Position numbers and translations under genes: made by a program. Shown piece after piece: positions 49,265 through 57,367 of a DNA stretch of 64,000 bases. Origin of the DNA: Streptomyces misionensis (GTDB taxonomy: Bacteria > Actinomycetota > Actinomycetes > Streptomycetales > Streptomycetaceae). The stretch spans positions 18,480 through 82,479 of the forward strand of contig NZ_VOGW01000197.1 in NCBI RefSeq assembly GCF_007896895.1, read 5' to 3'. Positions within the stretch are counted from its first letter, which is position 1; each line of letters begins with the position of its first letter. The notes below the pieces were generated by a model. The model was not told the origin of the DNA. It did no database searches and was given only the letters and a program-made list of their open reading frames with translations.

Positions 49265-50257
49265 TTGTACACCGCATCCCCCGACCGTTACGCCGAGATG
49301 CCCTACCGGCGCACCGGGCGCAGCGGGCTGAAGCTTCCCGCGCTGTCGCTCGGCCTGTGGCACAACTTCGGCCCCGACCGTCCGGTGGAGACCCAACGGG
49401 CCATCCTGCGCCGGGCGTTCGACCTCGGCGTCACCCACTTCGACCTGGCCAACAACTACGGTCCGCCGCCCGGCGCCGCCGAGTCCGCGTTCGGCGCCGC
49501 CCTCGCCGCCGACCTCGCCCCCTACCGCGACGAACTGGTGATCTCCACCAAGGCCGGCTATCTGATGTGGCCGGGTCCGTACGGGGAGTTCGGCTCGCGC
49601 AAGTACCTGCTGGCCTCCCTGGACCAGAGCCTGAAGCGGATGGGCCTGGAGTACGTCGACATCTTCTACTCGCACCGCCCCGACCCGGAGACTCCGCTGG
49701 AGGAGACGATGGGCGCGCTGCACACGGCGGTCCAGCAGGGCAAGGCGCTCTACGTCGGCATCTCCAACTACTCCGCCGAGCAGACCCGGGAGGCCGCCCG
49801 CATCCTCGCCGGACTCGGCACCCCGCTCCTCATCCACCAGCCGCGCTACTCCCTGCTCGACCGGCGCCCCGAGGACGAGGGGCTGCTCGACGCCCTGGAC
49901 GACCTCGGCACCGGCTCCATCGTCTACTCCCCGCTGGAGCAGGGCCTGCTCACCGGCCGCTACCTCGACGGCATCCCGGCGGGCTCCCGTGCCGCGGGCG
50001 ACAGCCCCTTCCTCAAGCCGGAGGCGGTCACCGAGGACCTGCTCGGACGGCTGCGCGCGCTGGCGGAGATCGCCGCCGCCCGTGGTCAGAGCCTCGCCCA
50101 GCTGGCCCTGGCCTGGGTGCTGCGCGGCGGGAGGGTCACCTCCGCCCTGGTCGGCGCGAGCAGCCCCGAGCAGCTGGCGGACAGCGTGGGCGTGCTGCGC
50201 AACCTGGACTTCGACACCGAGGAACTCAAGCGGATCGACGCGATCGTACGGTCGTAG
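49265..50257 (+). CDS. mgrA: YghZ-type aldo/keto reductase (L-glyceraldehyde 3-phosphate reductase-like)
   Basis: A 330-residue cytosolic NADPH-dependent reductase with the YghZ pattern: YRRTGRSGLKLPALSLGLWHNFG, THFDLANNYGPPPGAAESAFG carrying Asp and Tyr, ISTKAGYLMWPGPYGEFGSRKYLLASLDQSLKRMGLEYVDIFYSHRPD with Lys and His. In E. coli the homologue detoxifies L-glyceraldehyde 3-phosphate and methylglyoxal. SLAQLALAWVLRGGRVTSALVGASSPEQL binds the cofactor. The start is TTG 49265 with CCAGGAG upstream; no ATG fits the N-terminus. Divergent from LysR. Confidence 0.88.
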   Translation: MYTASPDRYAEMPYRRTGRSGLKLPALSLGLWHNFGPDRPVETQRAILRRAFDLGVTHFDLANNYGPPPGAAESAFGAALAADLAPYRDELVISTKAGYLMWPGPYGEFGSRKYLLASLDQSLKRMGLEYVDIFYSHRPDPETPLEETMGALHTAVQQGKALYVGISNYSAEQTREAARILAGLGTPLLIHQPRYSLLDRRPEDEGLLDALDDLGTGSIVYSPLEQGLLTGRYLDGIPAGSRAAGDSPFLKPEAVTEDLLGRLRALAEIAAARGQSLAQLALAWVLRGGRVTSALVGASSPEQLADSVGVLRNLDFDTEELKRIDAIVRS

Positions 50258-50312
50258 GACCGCTCCGCCGGCGCCTCGCCGCTCCCGCCGGGCCCTGGCG
50301 GCCCGAGGCTCC

Positions 50313-50365
50313 CACCGGGGCCCGGCTCCCTCCCCGCCTCGGGGTGCGGGAGCCGGGCCCCGGTG
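50313..50365. terminator. Strong bidirectional terminator
   Basis: Perfect 18-bp arms CACCGGGGCCCGGCTCCC (50313-50330) and its complement (50348-50365), with a CCCCG/CGGGG stem in the 17-nt loop. It lies between convergent stops at 50257 and 50369 and is the longest perfect stem in the window. Confidence 0.9.
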
Positions 50366-50368
50366 CCG

Positions 50369-50752
50369 TCACGCACCCGCCGGCACCCGGTCCAGGAAGC
50401 CCAGCACCTGCCGGATACGACCCTCGGCGTCCAGGGTGACCACGTCGAACCCGGCGACCGGCGCCGAGCCGTCGGCCTCGTTCACCAGCTCCCAGCCGAA
50501 GCGCGCGGTGTCGTGGTGCCCGTCCACCGCGCCGAGCGGGCGGAAGACGAACCCCGGGAACTGCTCGTGCGCGGCGGTGATCACGGCGGCGATGCCCTCG
50601 TGGCCGCGGACGTCGGCCAGCGGGTCGGTGTAGCCGCCGTCCGGGGTCCAGGCGGCGGCGACCGCCTTGCGCAGCGCCTCCGGCTCGGTGGCGTTCCAGG
50701 CCTCGAAGTAACGGGCGGCAGCGCTCTCGTAGCGGTCGGTGTTCTCGGACAT
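50369..50752 (-). CDS. SnoaL-like / NTF2-fold protein
   Basis: A 127-residue probably cytosolic alpha+beta-barrel protein. TDRYESAAARYFEAWNATEPEALRKAVAAAWTPDGGYTDPLADVRGHEGIAAVI is the SnoaL-type N-terminal half, with helix and YTDP loop; FRPLGAVDGHHDTARFGWELVN and VAGFDVVTLDAEGRIRQVLGFLD form the sheet. Such proteins are polyketide cyclases, isomerases or simple ligand binders; there is no polyketide context here. GGAGG lies 10 nt upstream of ATG 50752. Confidence 0.85.
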   Translation of the reverse strand: MSENTDRYESAAARYFEAWNATEPEALRKAVAAAWTPDGGYTDPLADVRGHEGIAAVITAAHEQFPGFVFRPLGAVDGHHDTARFGWELVNEADGSAPVAGFDVVTLDAEGRIRQVLGFLDRVPAGA

Positions 50753-51068
50753 GGTGAATCAGCCTCCGTCGAGGATCGTCTGTGCTGGTCGGACCCCGGA
50801 TCGGGGTCTCGCCGACCCGGTGTGAACACCTTGCCGCACAGCCGCCCGGCGGGTCGATTACCTCCGGGGTCATGCTCCGGCTCCCTCCGGGCATCGGGTC
50901 ATTCCGGCCAAAAAGGGTGGGGTAAATGCCGACAGACTGGCCGGAAAGTCGTGGTGACAGTGTTTCGGCCGTGGCGATACTCGACAACGAGGGGCACTTC
51001 ACCGCACGGAGCCGCACGGAGAGCGAGGTCCGCCCGGCACACCCGGACGAGGCGACGGGGAGTGATAC
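50753..51068. other. 316-bp divergent region, no supported gene
   Basis: Lies between the SnoaL-like gene (minus) and the hypothetical gene at 51069 (plus). A locally AT-richer tract (near 50905-50930) is the likely promoter area, but I cannot assign hexamers. An open frame from 50926 does not resemble protein. Confidence 0.4.
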
Positions 51069-51479
51069 GTGCACGACGAGTTCCTGTGCCATGTCACGGC
51101 ATACGGGATGTGCGACGGACGGCGCATCGGCGTCCCGCTCGGCACCTACCGCGCGCCCACGCTGGCCCTGGCCCTGTGGTGGCTGCGCGACCGCGCGTCC
51201 TGGATCGCCGAGCGGCTGGACCCGAGCCCGGAGGCCGCCCCCTTTCCCGCCGGGGCGCTGGTGCCCGTCGCGGACACGGTGGCCGACGTCCCCGCCCTGC
51301 TGCGCGCCTGGTGCGCCGACGACGGCCAGCAGGAGCGGGTGGCCGACGAACTGGCGGACGGACGGCTGGTCAGGATCGCCGCCAGTGACGACACCACCGA
51401 GTACGAACTGCTCGCCGAGTCCGTCGACGCGCTACGGATGCAGCGCACCGTGCCCGCGCTCGTCGTGCCCATCGGCTGA
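51069..51479 (+). CDS. Conserved hypothetical protein
   Basis: A 136-residue soluble protein starting at GTG 51069, with GGGAG six nt before. HDEFLCHVTAYGMCDGRRIGVPLGTYRAPTLALALWWLRDRASWIAERLDP suggests a small alpha/beta protein; two Cys near the start are notable. No domain recognised. The 3' end overlaps the convergent streptophobe gene by 48 bp. Function unknown; probably restricted to Streptomyces. Confidence 0.62.
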   Translation: MHDEFLCHVTAYGMCDGRRIGVPLGTYRAPTLALALWWLRDRASWIAERLDPSPEAAPFPAGALVPVADTVADVPALLRAWCADDGQQERVADELADGRLVRIAASDDTTEYELLAESVDALRMQRTVPALVVPIG

Positions 51480-52742
51480 CCCGCCCGGCGCGCGGCGGCG
51501 GCGCAGCGGGCGGGCGAGCAGCGCGCCCAGGAAACCGGCGACCAGCCCCCACAGGGCGCCCAGGCCCACCGCCTGCCACAGCAGCGGCCGCAGCAGCAGT
51601 TCCCCGGACAGACCGCCGCCCAGATCGCCGATGCCCAGCAGGGACAGCCCGTAGTGCGCGGAGATCCGGCACAGCAGACCGATCGCCGGCACGGTGAGCG
51701 CGAGCGCGACCCCCAGCCGGGCGGCGGCCGGCCACAGCGGGGCACCGGCCGGCGAGCGCAGCGCCGCCCGCACGGCCGCGACGAGCAGCAGCGCCCCGGC
51801 GGCCACCGGCAGCCACCACATCCGCCCGTCGTACCCGGTCAGCGTGCGCAGGTTCACCTCGGAGACGCCCGGGGTGCGCAGCAGCACGTCCAGGACGTGC
51901 GGCACCGGCAGCCCGAACGGGCCGTCCACCCGGCCGTGCCAGGTCGCCCCGAGGCCGATGGTCAGCGCGGGCCAGACCAGATTGGGCAGGCCGAGCAGGA
52001 TCAGCGCGAAGGTCGCCCGGGCGTGCCCCCGGGTGCCCGCCGTGACCAGCGCGACGACGAGGCCCACGGCGACGGCGGCCAGCAGCAGTTCCACCATCGC
52101 CCGGGCCGCGGGCCGCACCCGCCCCCGCCACCGCGGCAGCCGCCCCGGCAGCGGCACCCCGTCCGCGACCACCAGTGCCACCAGCAGCACCCCGGCCAGC
52201 CACAGCAGCGCGAACAGCACGCTCGACGGCACGTCCGCGGCGAACCCGACCCGTGGCTCCACCTCGAACAACTGCGTGAGATCGCTGAGGGTCCCGCTGC
52301 CCACGTCCACGGCGAACGTCTGCCGGGCCGCGAAGGCGAGCCCGGTCAGCGCGAGCAGCCACAGCACCACGATCCGGGCGGCCCAGCGGGCCAGTTCCCC
52401 GGCCGAGGCGACCGTGCGGTGCCGCAGCGGACGCAGAAAGCCCGCACCGATCACCAGGGCACCGGTGAGCGCCACCGACAGGGGGAGTACGGTGATACCG
52501 GCCTCGGTCCTGGCCAGGGCACCCGCGTTCCCGGTGAACCGGATGCTGCCGCCGACCGCCGTGACCACGGTGGCGGCCAGCACCCGTGGGAACGCGCCGT
52601 CCGGCAGTCCCGCCGCACCCGCCGCCCACAGCCCGGCCGCGGCCACCAGCACCATCACCGCGAGCCCGGTCAGCACCACGGCCAGGGCCTCGGGCAGGCC
52701 GTGCCGGGCGGCGGGCCGCGCGGAGACGGTCACAGGGCTCAC
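51432..52742 (-). CDS. Streptophobe-family polytopic membrane protein
   Basis: A 436-residue membrane protein with about ten hydrophobic segments, including EALAVVLTGLAVMVLVAAAGLWAAG near 15-40, ARIVVLWLLALTGLAFAA, VLFALLWLAGVLLVALVVADGVPLPGR, ARAMVELLLAAVAVGLVVALVTAGTRG and WLPVAAGALLLVAAVRAAL. The sequence fits what is called the streptophobe family, known from Streptomyces with no assigned role. GTG 52742 is the best start, though the ribosome site is weak; GTG 52733 is an alternative. Its tail overlaps the hypothetical gene. Confidence 0.7.
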   Translation of the reverse strand: MSPVTVSARPAARHGLPEALAVVLTGLAVMVLVAAAGLWAAGAAGLPDGAFPRVLAATVVTAVGGSIRFTGNAGALARTEAGITVLPLSVALTGALVIGAGFLRPLRHRTVASAGELARWAARIVVLWLLALTGLAFAARQTFAVDVGSGTLSDLTQLFEVEPRVGFAADVPSSVLFALLWLAGVLLVALVVADGVPLPGRLPRWRGRVRPAARAMVELLLAAVAVGLVVALVTAGTRGHARATFALILLGLPNLVWPALTIGLGATWHGRVDGPFGLPVPHVLDVLLRTPGVSEVNLRTLTGYDGRMWWLPVAAGALLLVAAVRAALRSPAGAPLWPAAARLGVALALTVPAIGLLCRISAHYGLSLLGIGDLGGGLSGELLLRPLLWQAVGLGALWGLVAGFLGALLARPLRRRRAPGGSADGHDERGHGALHP

Positions 52743-52944
52743 GCCTGCCACGCTAAGCAGCGGCCGGGCGTCCTGCCCGCCGGGTGGTCCGTCCGCGCGC
52801 CGCCCCGGCCGGGCCGGCGCCGTGACGCGTGCCACTGTGCGCGGTGGGCGAACGCCTGGACTGCACGGCGCGGCTCGGGGTAGGAGGACAGGTGCGACGC
52901 AGACGACCGAACGGACGGGGCCCGTGGCCCGCGAGGAAGACAGT

Positions 52945-53397
52945 ATGACCGAGCACCTGGGCGGGGCAGTGATACCGACCGGTTTCGACGTACCCGTCGA
53001 GCCGCTGAGACGCGCGACGCACTTCACCGGCGAGCCCGGCTGCATCGCCGAGGCACGGGCGTTCGCCGCCCAGTTCCTCGAACAGCTGCGGACCGAGTGG
53101 TGCGCGCGGATCGACCGCGCCGTGGACGGCGAGCTGCTCCTGCTGGTCAGCGAGCTGATCACCAACGCCGACCGGCACAGCGACGGCCCCTACATCCTGG
53201 AACTGGAGGGCACGGACGCGGCCGTCGCCGTGTCCGTCAGCGACAGCAGCACGGCCCTGCCGCACCTGTTCCCGAAGAACCCGCAGCGCGTCGGACGGCA
53301 CGGCCTGGAGATCGTGCACGCCCTCGCCACCGAGGTCGTCGTCGAGCGCATCCCCGTCGGCAAGCGCGTGATCGCCCGCCTCGCACTGCGCCGCTGA
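52945..53397 (+). CDS. HATPase (anti-sigma-type/RsbW-like) ATP-binding protein
   Basis: A 150-residue cytosolic GHKL ATPase-fold protein. The N box LLLVSELITNADRHSDGP is near residue 74 and the G-box region VGRHGLEIVHALATEVVVERIPVGKRVIA near 117. Such proteins in Streptomyces bind and phosphorylate STAS anti-anti-sigma factors or hold sigma factors, in partner switching. The G box lacks the usual G-x-G-x-G, so ATP turnover may be weak. ATG 52945 follows GAGGAAG; a GTG seven codons upstream is an alternative. It converges on the SigB-type sigma factor, a suggestive but unproved pairing. Confidence 0.82.
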   Translation: MTEHLGGAVIPTGFDVPVEPLRRATHFTGEPGCIAEARAFAAQFLEQLRTEWCARIDRAVDGELLLLVSELITNADRHSDGPYILELEGTDAAVAVSVSDSSTALPHLFPKNPQRVGRHGLEIVHALATEVVVERIPVGKRVIARLALRR

Positions 53398-53457
53398 ACG
53401 CCCGGCGCGCGTCACGGCCGCCCGGGACCGTCCCAGGTTCCCGGGCGACCCGCCGGC

Positions 53458-54345
53458 TCAGGCGCAGCCGAGCTCGCCCAGCATGCCCTGGCGCAGCCGG
53501 CCGATGATCCGCTTGATCAGCCGCGAGACGTGCATCTGGGAGCAGCCGAGCCGTTCCCCTATCTCCGCCTGGGTGGCCTCCTCCACGAACCGCAGATGGA
53601 TGATCTGTCGGTCCCGCTCGCTCAGCTCCGCCATCAGCGGCGCCAGCGCGTGGAAGTCCTCCACCAGCCGCAGCCCCTCCTCCTCCACGCCGATGAAGTC
53701 GGCGAGCACCGCCTCGCCGTTCTCCGGGCCGTCGCCGGTCAGCGCGGCGTCCAGGGAGGAGGAGTTGTAGCCGTTGGCGGCGAGCTGGCCCTCGATCACC
53801 TCGTCCTCGGACAGGTTCATCAGGGTGGCCAGCTCGGAGACCGTCGGCTCACGGTCGAGCCGGCTGGACAGCTCCTCGCGCGCCCTGGCCAGCTCCACCC
53901 GCAGCTCCTGGAGCCGCCGCGGGACGTGCACCGCCCAGGTGGTGTCCCGGAAGAACCGCTTGATCTCGCCGACGATGTACGGCAGCGCGAAGGAGGTGAA
54001 CTCCACCTCCCGGGAGAGGTCGAACCGGTCGATGGCCTTGATCAGGCCGATCATGCCGGTCTGGACGATGTCCTCCATGTCGTCGCCGCGGCTCCGGAAC
54101 CGGCCGGCCGCGAACCGCACGAGCGACATGTTCATCTCGATGAGGGTGTTGCGCGCGTACTGGTACTCGTGGGTGCCCTCCTCCAGCTCGGTCAGCCGGC
54201 GGAAGAACTGGCGGGACAGCGAGCGTGCGTCCAGCGGGGCCACGGCGGAGGGATCGGCGATGCCGGGCAGCGCCTCCTCGCCCGTCCCGTCCTGCCCGGT
54301 TCTCTCGATGACCGCTGCCTGCACCCGCTTCCCTGCGGTGTCCAT
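53458..54345 (-). CDS. SigB/SigF-family RNA polymerase sigma factor
   Basis: A 295-residue sigma factor of the stress/sporulation (SigB/SigF/SigG) group. Regions are clear: YQYARNTLIEMNMSLVRFAAGRFRSRGDDMEDIVQTGMIGLIKAIDRFDLSREVEFTSFALPYIVGEIKRFFRDTTWAVHVPRR covers 2.1-2.4 (about 65-148); RELVARAREELSSRLDREPTVSELATLMNLSEDEV is region 3; and LSERDRQIIHLRFVEEATQAEIGERLGCSQMHVSRLIKRIIGRLRQGMLG is 4.1-4.2. Streptomyces has about nine such factors; I cannot say which this is. ATG 54345 has GGGAGAGG upstream. Convergent with the HATPase gene, 60 bp apart. Confidence 0.92.
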   Translation of the reverse strand: MDTAGKRVQAAVIERTGQDGTGEEALPGIADPSAVAPLDARSLSRQFFRRLTELEEGTHEYQYARNTLIEMNMSLVRFAAGRFRSRGDDMEDIVQTGMIGLIKAIDRFDLSREVEFTSFALPYIVGEIKRFFRDTTWAVHVPRRLQELRVELARAREELSSRLDREPTVSELATLMNLSEDEVIEGQLAANGYNSSSLDAALTGDGPENGEAVLADFIGVEEEGLRLVEDFHALAPLMAELSERDRQIIHLRFVEEATQAEIGERLGCSQMHVSRLIKRIIGRLRQGMLGELGCA

Positions 54346-54624
54346 TACCTCTCCCCACGAAAGTCACGGTCCGGCGCCGTTCGGCTCGCGTCGGTCCCTG
54401 CGCTGCTGTGCCTCCGCGCGTACCCCGCAATCGGCGTCTCATGCCCGCCGGCGGGGTCGCTCACGGGGCGGGTACCCCCCGTGACACGGCGCATGCACCC
54501 GCCGGGCGGCACTGGCGTGAAACCGCCGGTGCGCGCCGGCACCACCCGGCGCGGAACACCGATGACTTCCGGCTCCGGCGGGAGTCTGTACAGCTGAATC
54601 CGTTCCTCCATCCGGAAGGTGCTC

Positions 54625-55107
54625 ATGACCACCGACGGTTTCCTCACATGCCTCTGGTTCGACGGCCGCGCGGAGGAGGCCGCGCATCACTACGTCTCGA
54701 TCTTCGAGAACTCCCGCATCGACCGCGTCAGCCGCCACACCGCGGCCGGCCCCGGCCCGGCGGGCTCGGTGCTGGCCGTCGAGTTCACGGCCAACGGCCA
54801 GCGGTTCATGGCGCTCAACGGCGGCCCTCAGTTCACCTTCAACGAGTCGATCTCCTTCCAGATCCTCTGCTCCGGCCAGCGGGAGATCGACCACTACTGG
54901 ACCAAGCTCACCGAGAACGGCGGCGAGGGCGGCTCCTGCGGCTGGCTCAAGGACCGCTACGGCGTCTCCTGGCAGGTCGTCTACGACCGCCTGCTCACCC
55001 TGATGAGCGACCCGGACCCCGAGAAGGCCGCGCGCACCGCCCGCGCCATGCTGGGCATGGGCAAGCTGGACGTGGCCGCGCTGGAGCGGGCGTACGCGGG
55101 GGAGTGA
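54625..55107 (+). CDS. PhnB-like VOC-superfamily protein
   Basis: A 160-residue protein of the PhnB/3-demethylubiquinone-methyltransferase-like VOC group. TCLWFDGRAEEAAHHYVSIFENSRIDRVSRHTAAGPGPAGSVLAVEFTANGQRFMALNGGPQFTFNESISFQILCSGQREIDHYWTKL is the family signature, and CGWLKDRYGVSWQVVYDRL ends the fold. Function of the family is poorly known; methyltransferase names are not supported. GGAAGG precedes ATG 54625. Leaves 4 nt to the convergent APH gene. Confidence 0.9.
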   Translation: MTTDGFLTCLWFDGRAEEAAHHYVSIFENSRIDRVSRHTAAGPGPAGSVLAVEFTANGQRFMALNGGPQFTFNESISFQILCSGQREIDHYWTKLTENGGEGGSCGWLKDRYGVSWQVVYDRLLTLMSDPDPEKAARTARAMLGMGKLDVAALERAYAGE

Positions 55108-55111
55108 GCGC

Positions 55112-55999
55112 TCACCCCTCCGTCAGGATCTCGCCGATCACATGGCGGGAGTTCGCCGCCAGGGGCGGGTTGGTGTGCCAGTAGTAGGGGAGCTGGATCA
55201 GGGCCACCGACAGGGCCCAGCCCCGGCCGCGGGCCCACTCGGCGTCGTCCGCGTCCACTGCCTCGCGGAAGGCGGGCCGGGCGGCGGCGGGCAGCAGGTT
55301 CCAGGCCGGCATCAGATCCACGGCGGGATCGCCCACGCCCGCGCAGCCGAAGTCGATGACCGCGCCGAGCCGGTCGCCGTCGACCAGGACGTTGCCGGGT
55401 GACAGGTCGCCGTGGGACCACATCGGCGGGCCGCTGTGCCGCGGGGCGCGCAGCGCCCGCTCCCACAGCGCGGTGACGGCGGCCGCGTCGATCCGCTCGC
55501 CCAGCTCGGCGATGGCCGCACGGGTGGGCGCGTCCCGCTCGCTCAGGGCGCCGCCCCGGTAGCCGGCCGGCGCGTCCCCGGGGGGCACCCGGCGCAGGGC
55601 GCGGACGAACCGCCCGAGGTCCTCGGCCAGCCTCCGCGGCCCGGGCACGGCGCCCGCCGTCGGGTTGGCGCCCTCCAGCCAGCGGTAGACGGACCAGGGC
55701 CACGGATGGTCCTCGTCCGGCTCGCCCCGGCCCACCGGCTCGGGCACGGCCACCGGGAGCAGCGGGCCGAGCCGGGGCAGCCAGCGCTGCTCATGGGCCA
55801 CGCCGGGGACCGCGCCGGGGTGCCGGGGGAGCTGTACCACCAGCTCGGTGCCCAGCCGGAACATGGCGTTCTCCGTGCCCGAGGACACGAGTCGCCGCAC
55901 CGGCAGCCCGGCCCACTCGGGAAAGCGGCGGGCGATCAGCCGCCGGACCAGCGCGGCGTCGATGCCGACTTCGTCGGCGTGCATTCTCTGCGCGTTCAC
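55112..55999 (-). CDS. Aminoglycoside-phosphotransferase-family kinase
   Basis: A 295-residue APH-fold kinase, probably cytosolic. The N-terminal lobe has RRLVSSGTENAMFRLGTELVVQLPRHPG; the hinge is WSVYRWLEGANP. The catalytic loop MWSHGDLSPGNVLVDGDRLGAVIDFGCAGVGDPAVDLMPAWNLL (about 195-238) carries HGD, N and the metal-binding DFG. This is a common actinobacterial subgroup with the starting motif QRMHADEV, of unknown substrate; resistance should not be assumed. GTG 55999 is chosen; ATG 56008 adds three residues. Confidence 0.85.
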   Translation of the reverse strand: MNAQRMHADEVGIDAALVRRLIARRFPEWAGLPVRRLVSSGTENAMFRLGTELVVQLPRHPGAVPGVAHEQRWLPRLGPLLPVAVPEPVGRGEPDEDHPWPWSVYRWLEGANPTAGAVPGPRRLAEDLGRFVRALRRVPPGDAPAGYRGGALSERDAPTRAAIAELGERIDAAAVTALWERALRAPRHSGPPMWSHGDLSPGNVLVDGDRLGAVIDFGCAGVGDPAVDLMPAWNLLPAAARPAFREAVDADDAEWARGRGWALSVALIQLPYYWHTNPPLAANSRHVIGEILTEG

Positions 56000-56054
56000 G
56001 GCCCCCATCCGAGCGCCCCGGGGCCCGTGCCGTCGAGGGATTTCGGGCGCCCCG

Positions 56055-57071
56055 TCACCCGGGTACCAGCACCGCCGCGCCGTCGAAGCGGCCCGCCTTC
56101 AGATCGCGCAACGCCTCGGGGGCCCGGTCGAGCGGATAGCGGTGGGTGGTCGCGCGGACGCCGTAGCGGGCCGCCAGCGCGAGGAACTCCCGGCCGTCCG
56201 CACGGGTGTTGGCGGTGACGCTGCGCACCTCCTTCTCGTAGAACAGGTCCGTCTCGTAGTGCAGCGGCGGCACGTCGGTGAGGTGGATGCCCGCGAGCGC
56301 CAGCACCCCGCCCCGGTCCAGGGCGCGCAGCGCGACCGGCACCAGCTCGCCCGCCGGGGCGAAGAGGATCGCCGCGTCCAGTGGCTCCGGCGGCGGCTCG
56401 GCCAGGTCCCGCGCGGAGGCCGCGCCCAGCTCCAGGGCGAGCCGGCGCGACACCTCGTCGCGGGTGATCACATGCACGGTCGCGCCCTCGGCGAGCGCGA
56501 CCTGGGCGCACAGATGGGCGCTGCCCCCGAAGCCGTACAGCCCGAGGCGGCCACCGCGCGGCAGCCCGGAGCGGCGCAGCGCGCGGAAGCCGATGATCCC
56601 GGCGCACAGCAGCGGCGCCGCCGGCACGTCGTCCAGCGCCTCGGGCAGCCGGTAGGCGAACGGCGCCGGGACGGTGGTGTACTCGGCGTATCCGCCGTCC
56701 GCGTCCCAGCCGGTGTAGCGCGAGCGCGGGCACAGGTTCTCGTCGCCCCGGGCGCAGTAGGCGCACACCCCGTCGGTGCGGCGCAGCCAGGCCACGCCCA
56801 CCCGGTCGCCGAGGGCGAAGCCGAAGACCTGCGCCCCGGTGCCGGCCACCTCGCCGACGACCTCGTGGCCGGGCGTCACCCCTGCCCGGTGCACCGGCAG
56901 GTCGCCCTCCGCGACATGCAGATCGGTCCGGCACACCCCGCACGCCCGCACCCGCACCAGCAGCTCGTCGGGCCCGGGCTCGGGCACCGGCCGCTCGATC
57001 TCCTTCAGCGGCTCGCCCTCGACCGGTCCCTGCTCCACCACTGACCACGCCCGCATCGCCGCTGCCGTCAT
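56055..57071 (-). CDS. Zinc-dependent alcohol dehydrogenase-family protein
   Basis: A 338-residue cytosolic medium-chain dehydrogenase. The catalytic zinc ligands lie in CGVCRTDLHVAEGDLPVHRAGVTPGHEVVGEV (Cys near 44-47, then GHE near 69), and GVCAYCARGDENLCPRSRYTGWDADGGYAEY carries structural-zinc Cys. LGLYGFGGSAHLCAQVALAEGATVHVITR is the Rossmann motif G-x-G-x-x-G variant (GFGGSA). LDAAILFAPAGELVPVALRALDRGGVLALAG follows. The four-Cys structural cluster is complete at two to four positions. It belongs to the AdhA-like, aldehyde-reducing branch. ATG 57071 is used; codon 6 is another ATG. Confidence 0.87.
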   Translation of the reverse strand: MTAAAMRAWSVVEQGPVEGEPLKEIERPVPEPGPDELLVRVRACGVCRTDLHVAEGDLPVHRAGVTPGHEVVGEVAGTGAQVFGFALGDRVGVAWLRRTDGVCAYCARGDENLCPRSRYTGWDADGGYAEYTTVPAPFAYRLPEALDDVPAAPLLCAGIIGFRALRRSGLPRGGRLGLYGFGGSAHLCAQVALAEGATVHVITRDEVSRRLALELGAASARDLAEPPPEPLDAAILFAPAGELVPVALRALDRGGVLALAGIHLTDVPPLHYETDLFYEKEVRSVTANTRADGREFLALAARYGVRATTHRYPLDRAPEALRDLKAGRFDGAAVLVPG

Positions 57072-57154
57072 CGCCCGTGCCCTTCCGCGGAAGTCCGCTC
57101 CCCTCCCCAGTGTCCGGCAGGCCCCCGCTCGGCGCGCGGCCCGGCCAGGGGCTG

Positions 57155-57324
57155 GCTAGTGCTGTGGCTGGAAAGGTTTGCCGGGAAGCTCGCGGCGTCC
57201 GGTGCGGTGCATCGCAAGGCGGAGCATGACCCGCGTACTGGATGTACTCGGGTGATGCGACAACGCGGCGAGGTGCCGTGCCGGGCGTCGCGAGCCGGTG
57301 AACCTTTCCGGTCGCAGCGCTAGC
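57155..57324 (+). repeat. 170-bp hairpin element (MITE-like or structured leader)
   Basis: Outer arms 57155-57184 and 57295-57324 begin and end with GCTAG/CTAGC and pair over 30 positions, 24 Watson-Crick and 6 G.U. Inner arms 57189-57210 and 57273-57294 pair over 22 positions with 6 G.U. The apex (57224-57258) is a further hairpin with GTAC/GTAC arms. Every outer and inner mismatch is a wobble in the plus-strand RNA. Similar blocks occur in other Streptomyces intergenic regions from memory, consistent with a dispersed element. Confidence 0.72.
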
Positions 57325-57367
57325 GTGGGCAGACGGGGGCCGGCACGACACCAGGAGGGCGGCGCCG

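Noticed and set aside
54467..54480. GGGTAC-like SigB-type -10 before the sigma-factor gene
   Set aside because: No GTTT-type -35 at 14-16 bp upstream on either strand; the match is to a self-complementary GGTACC and not convincing.
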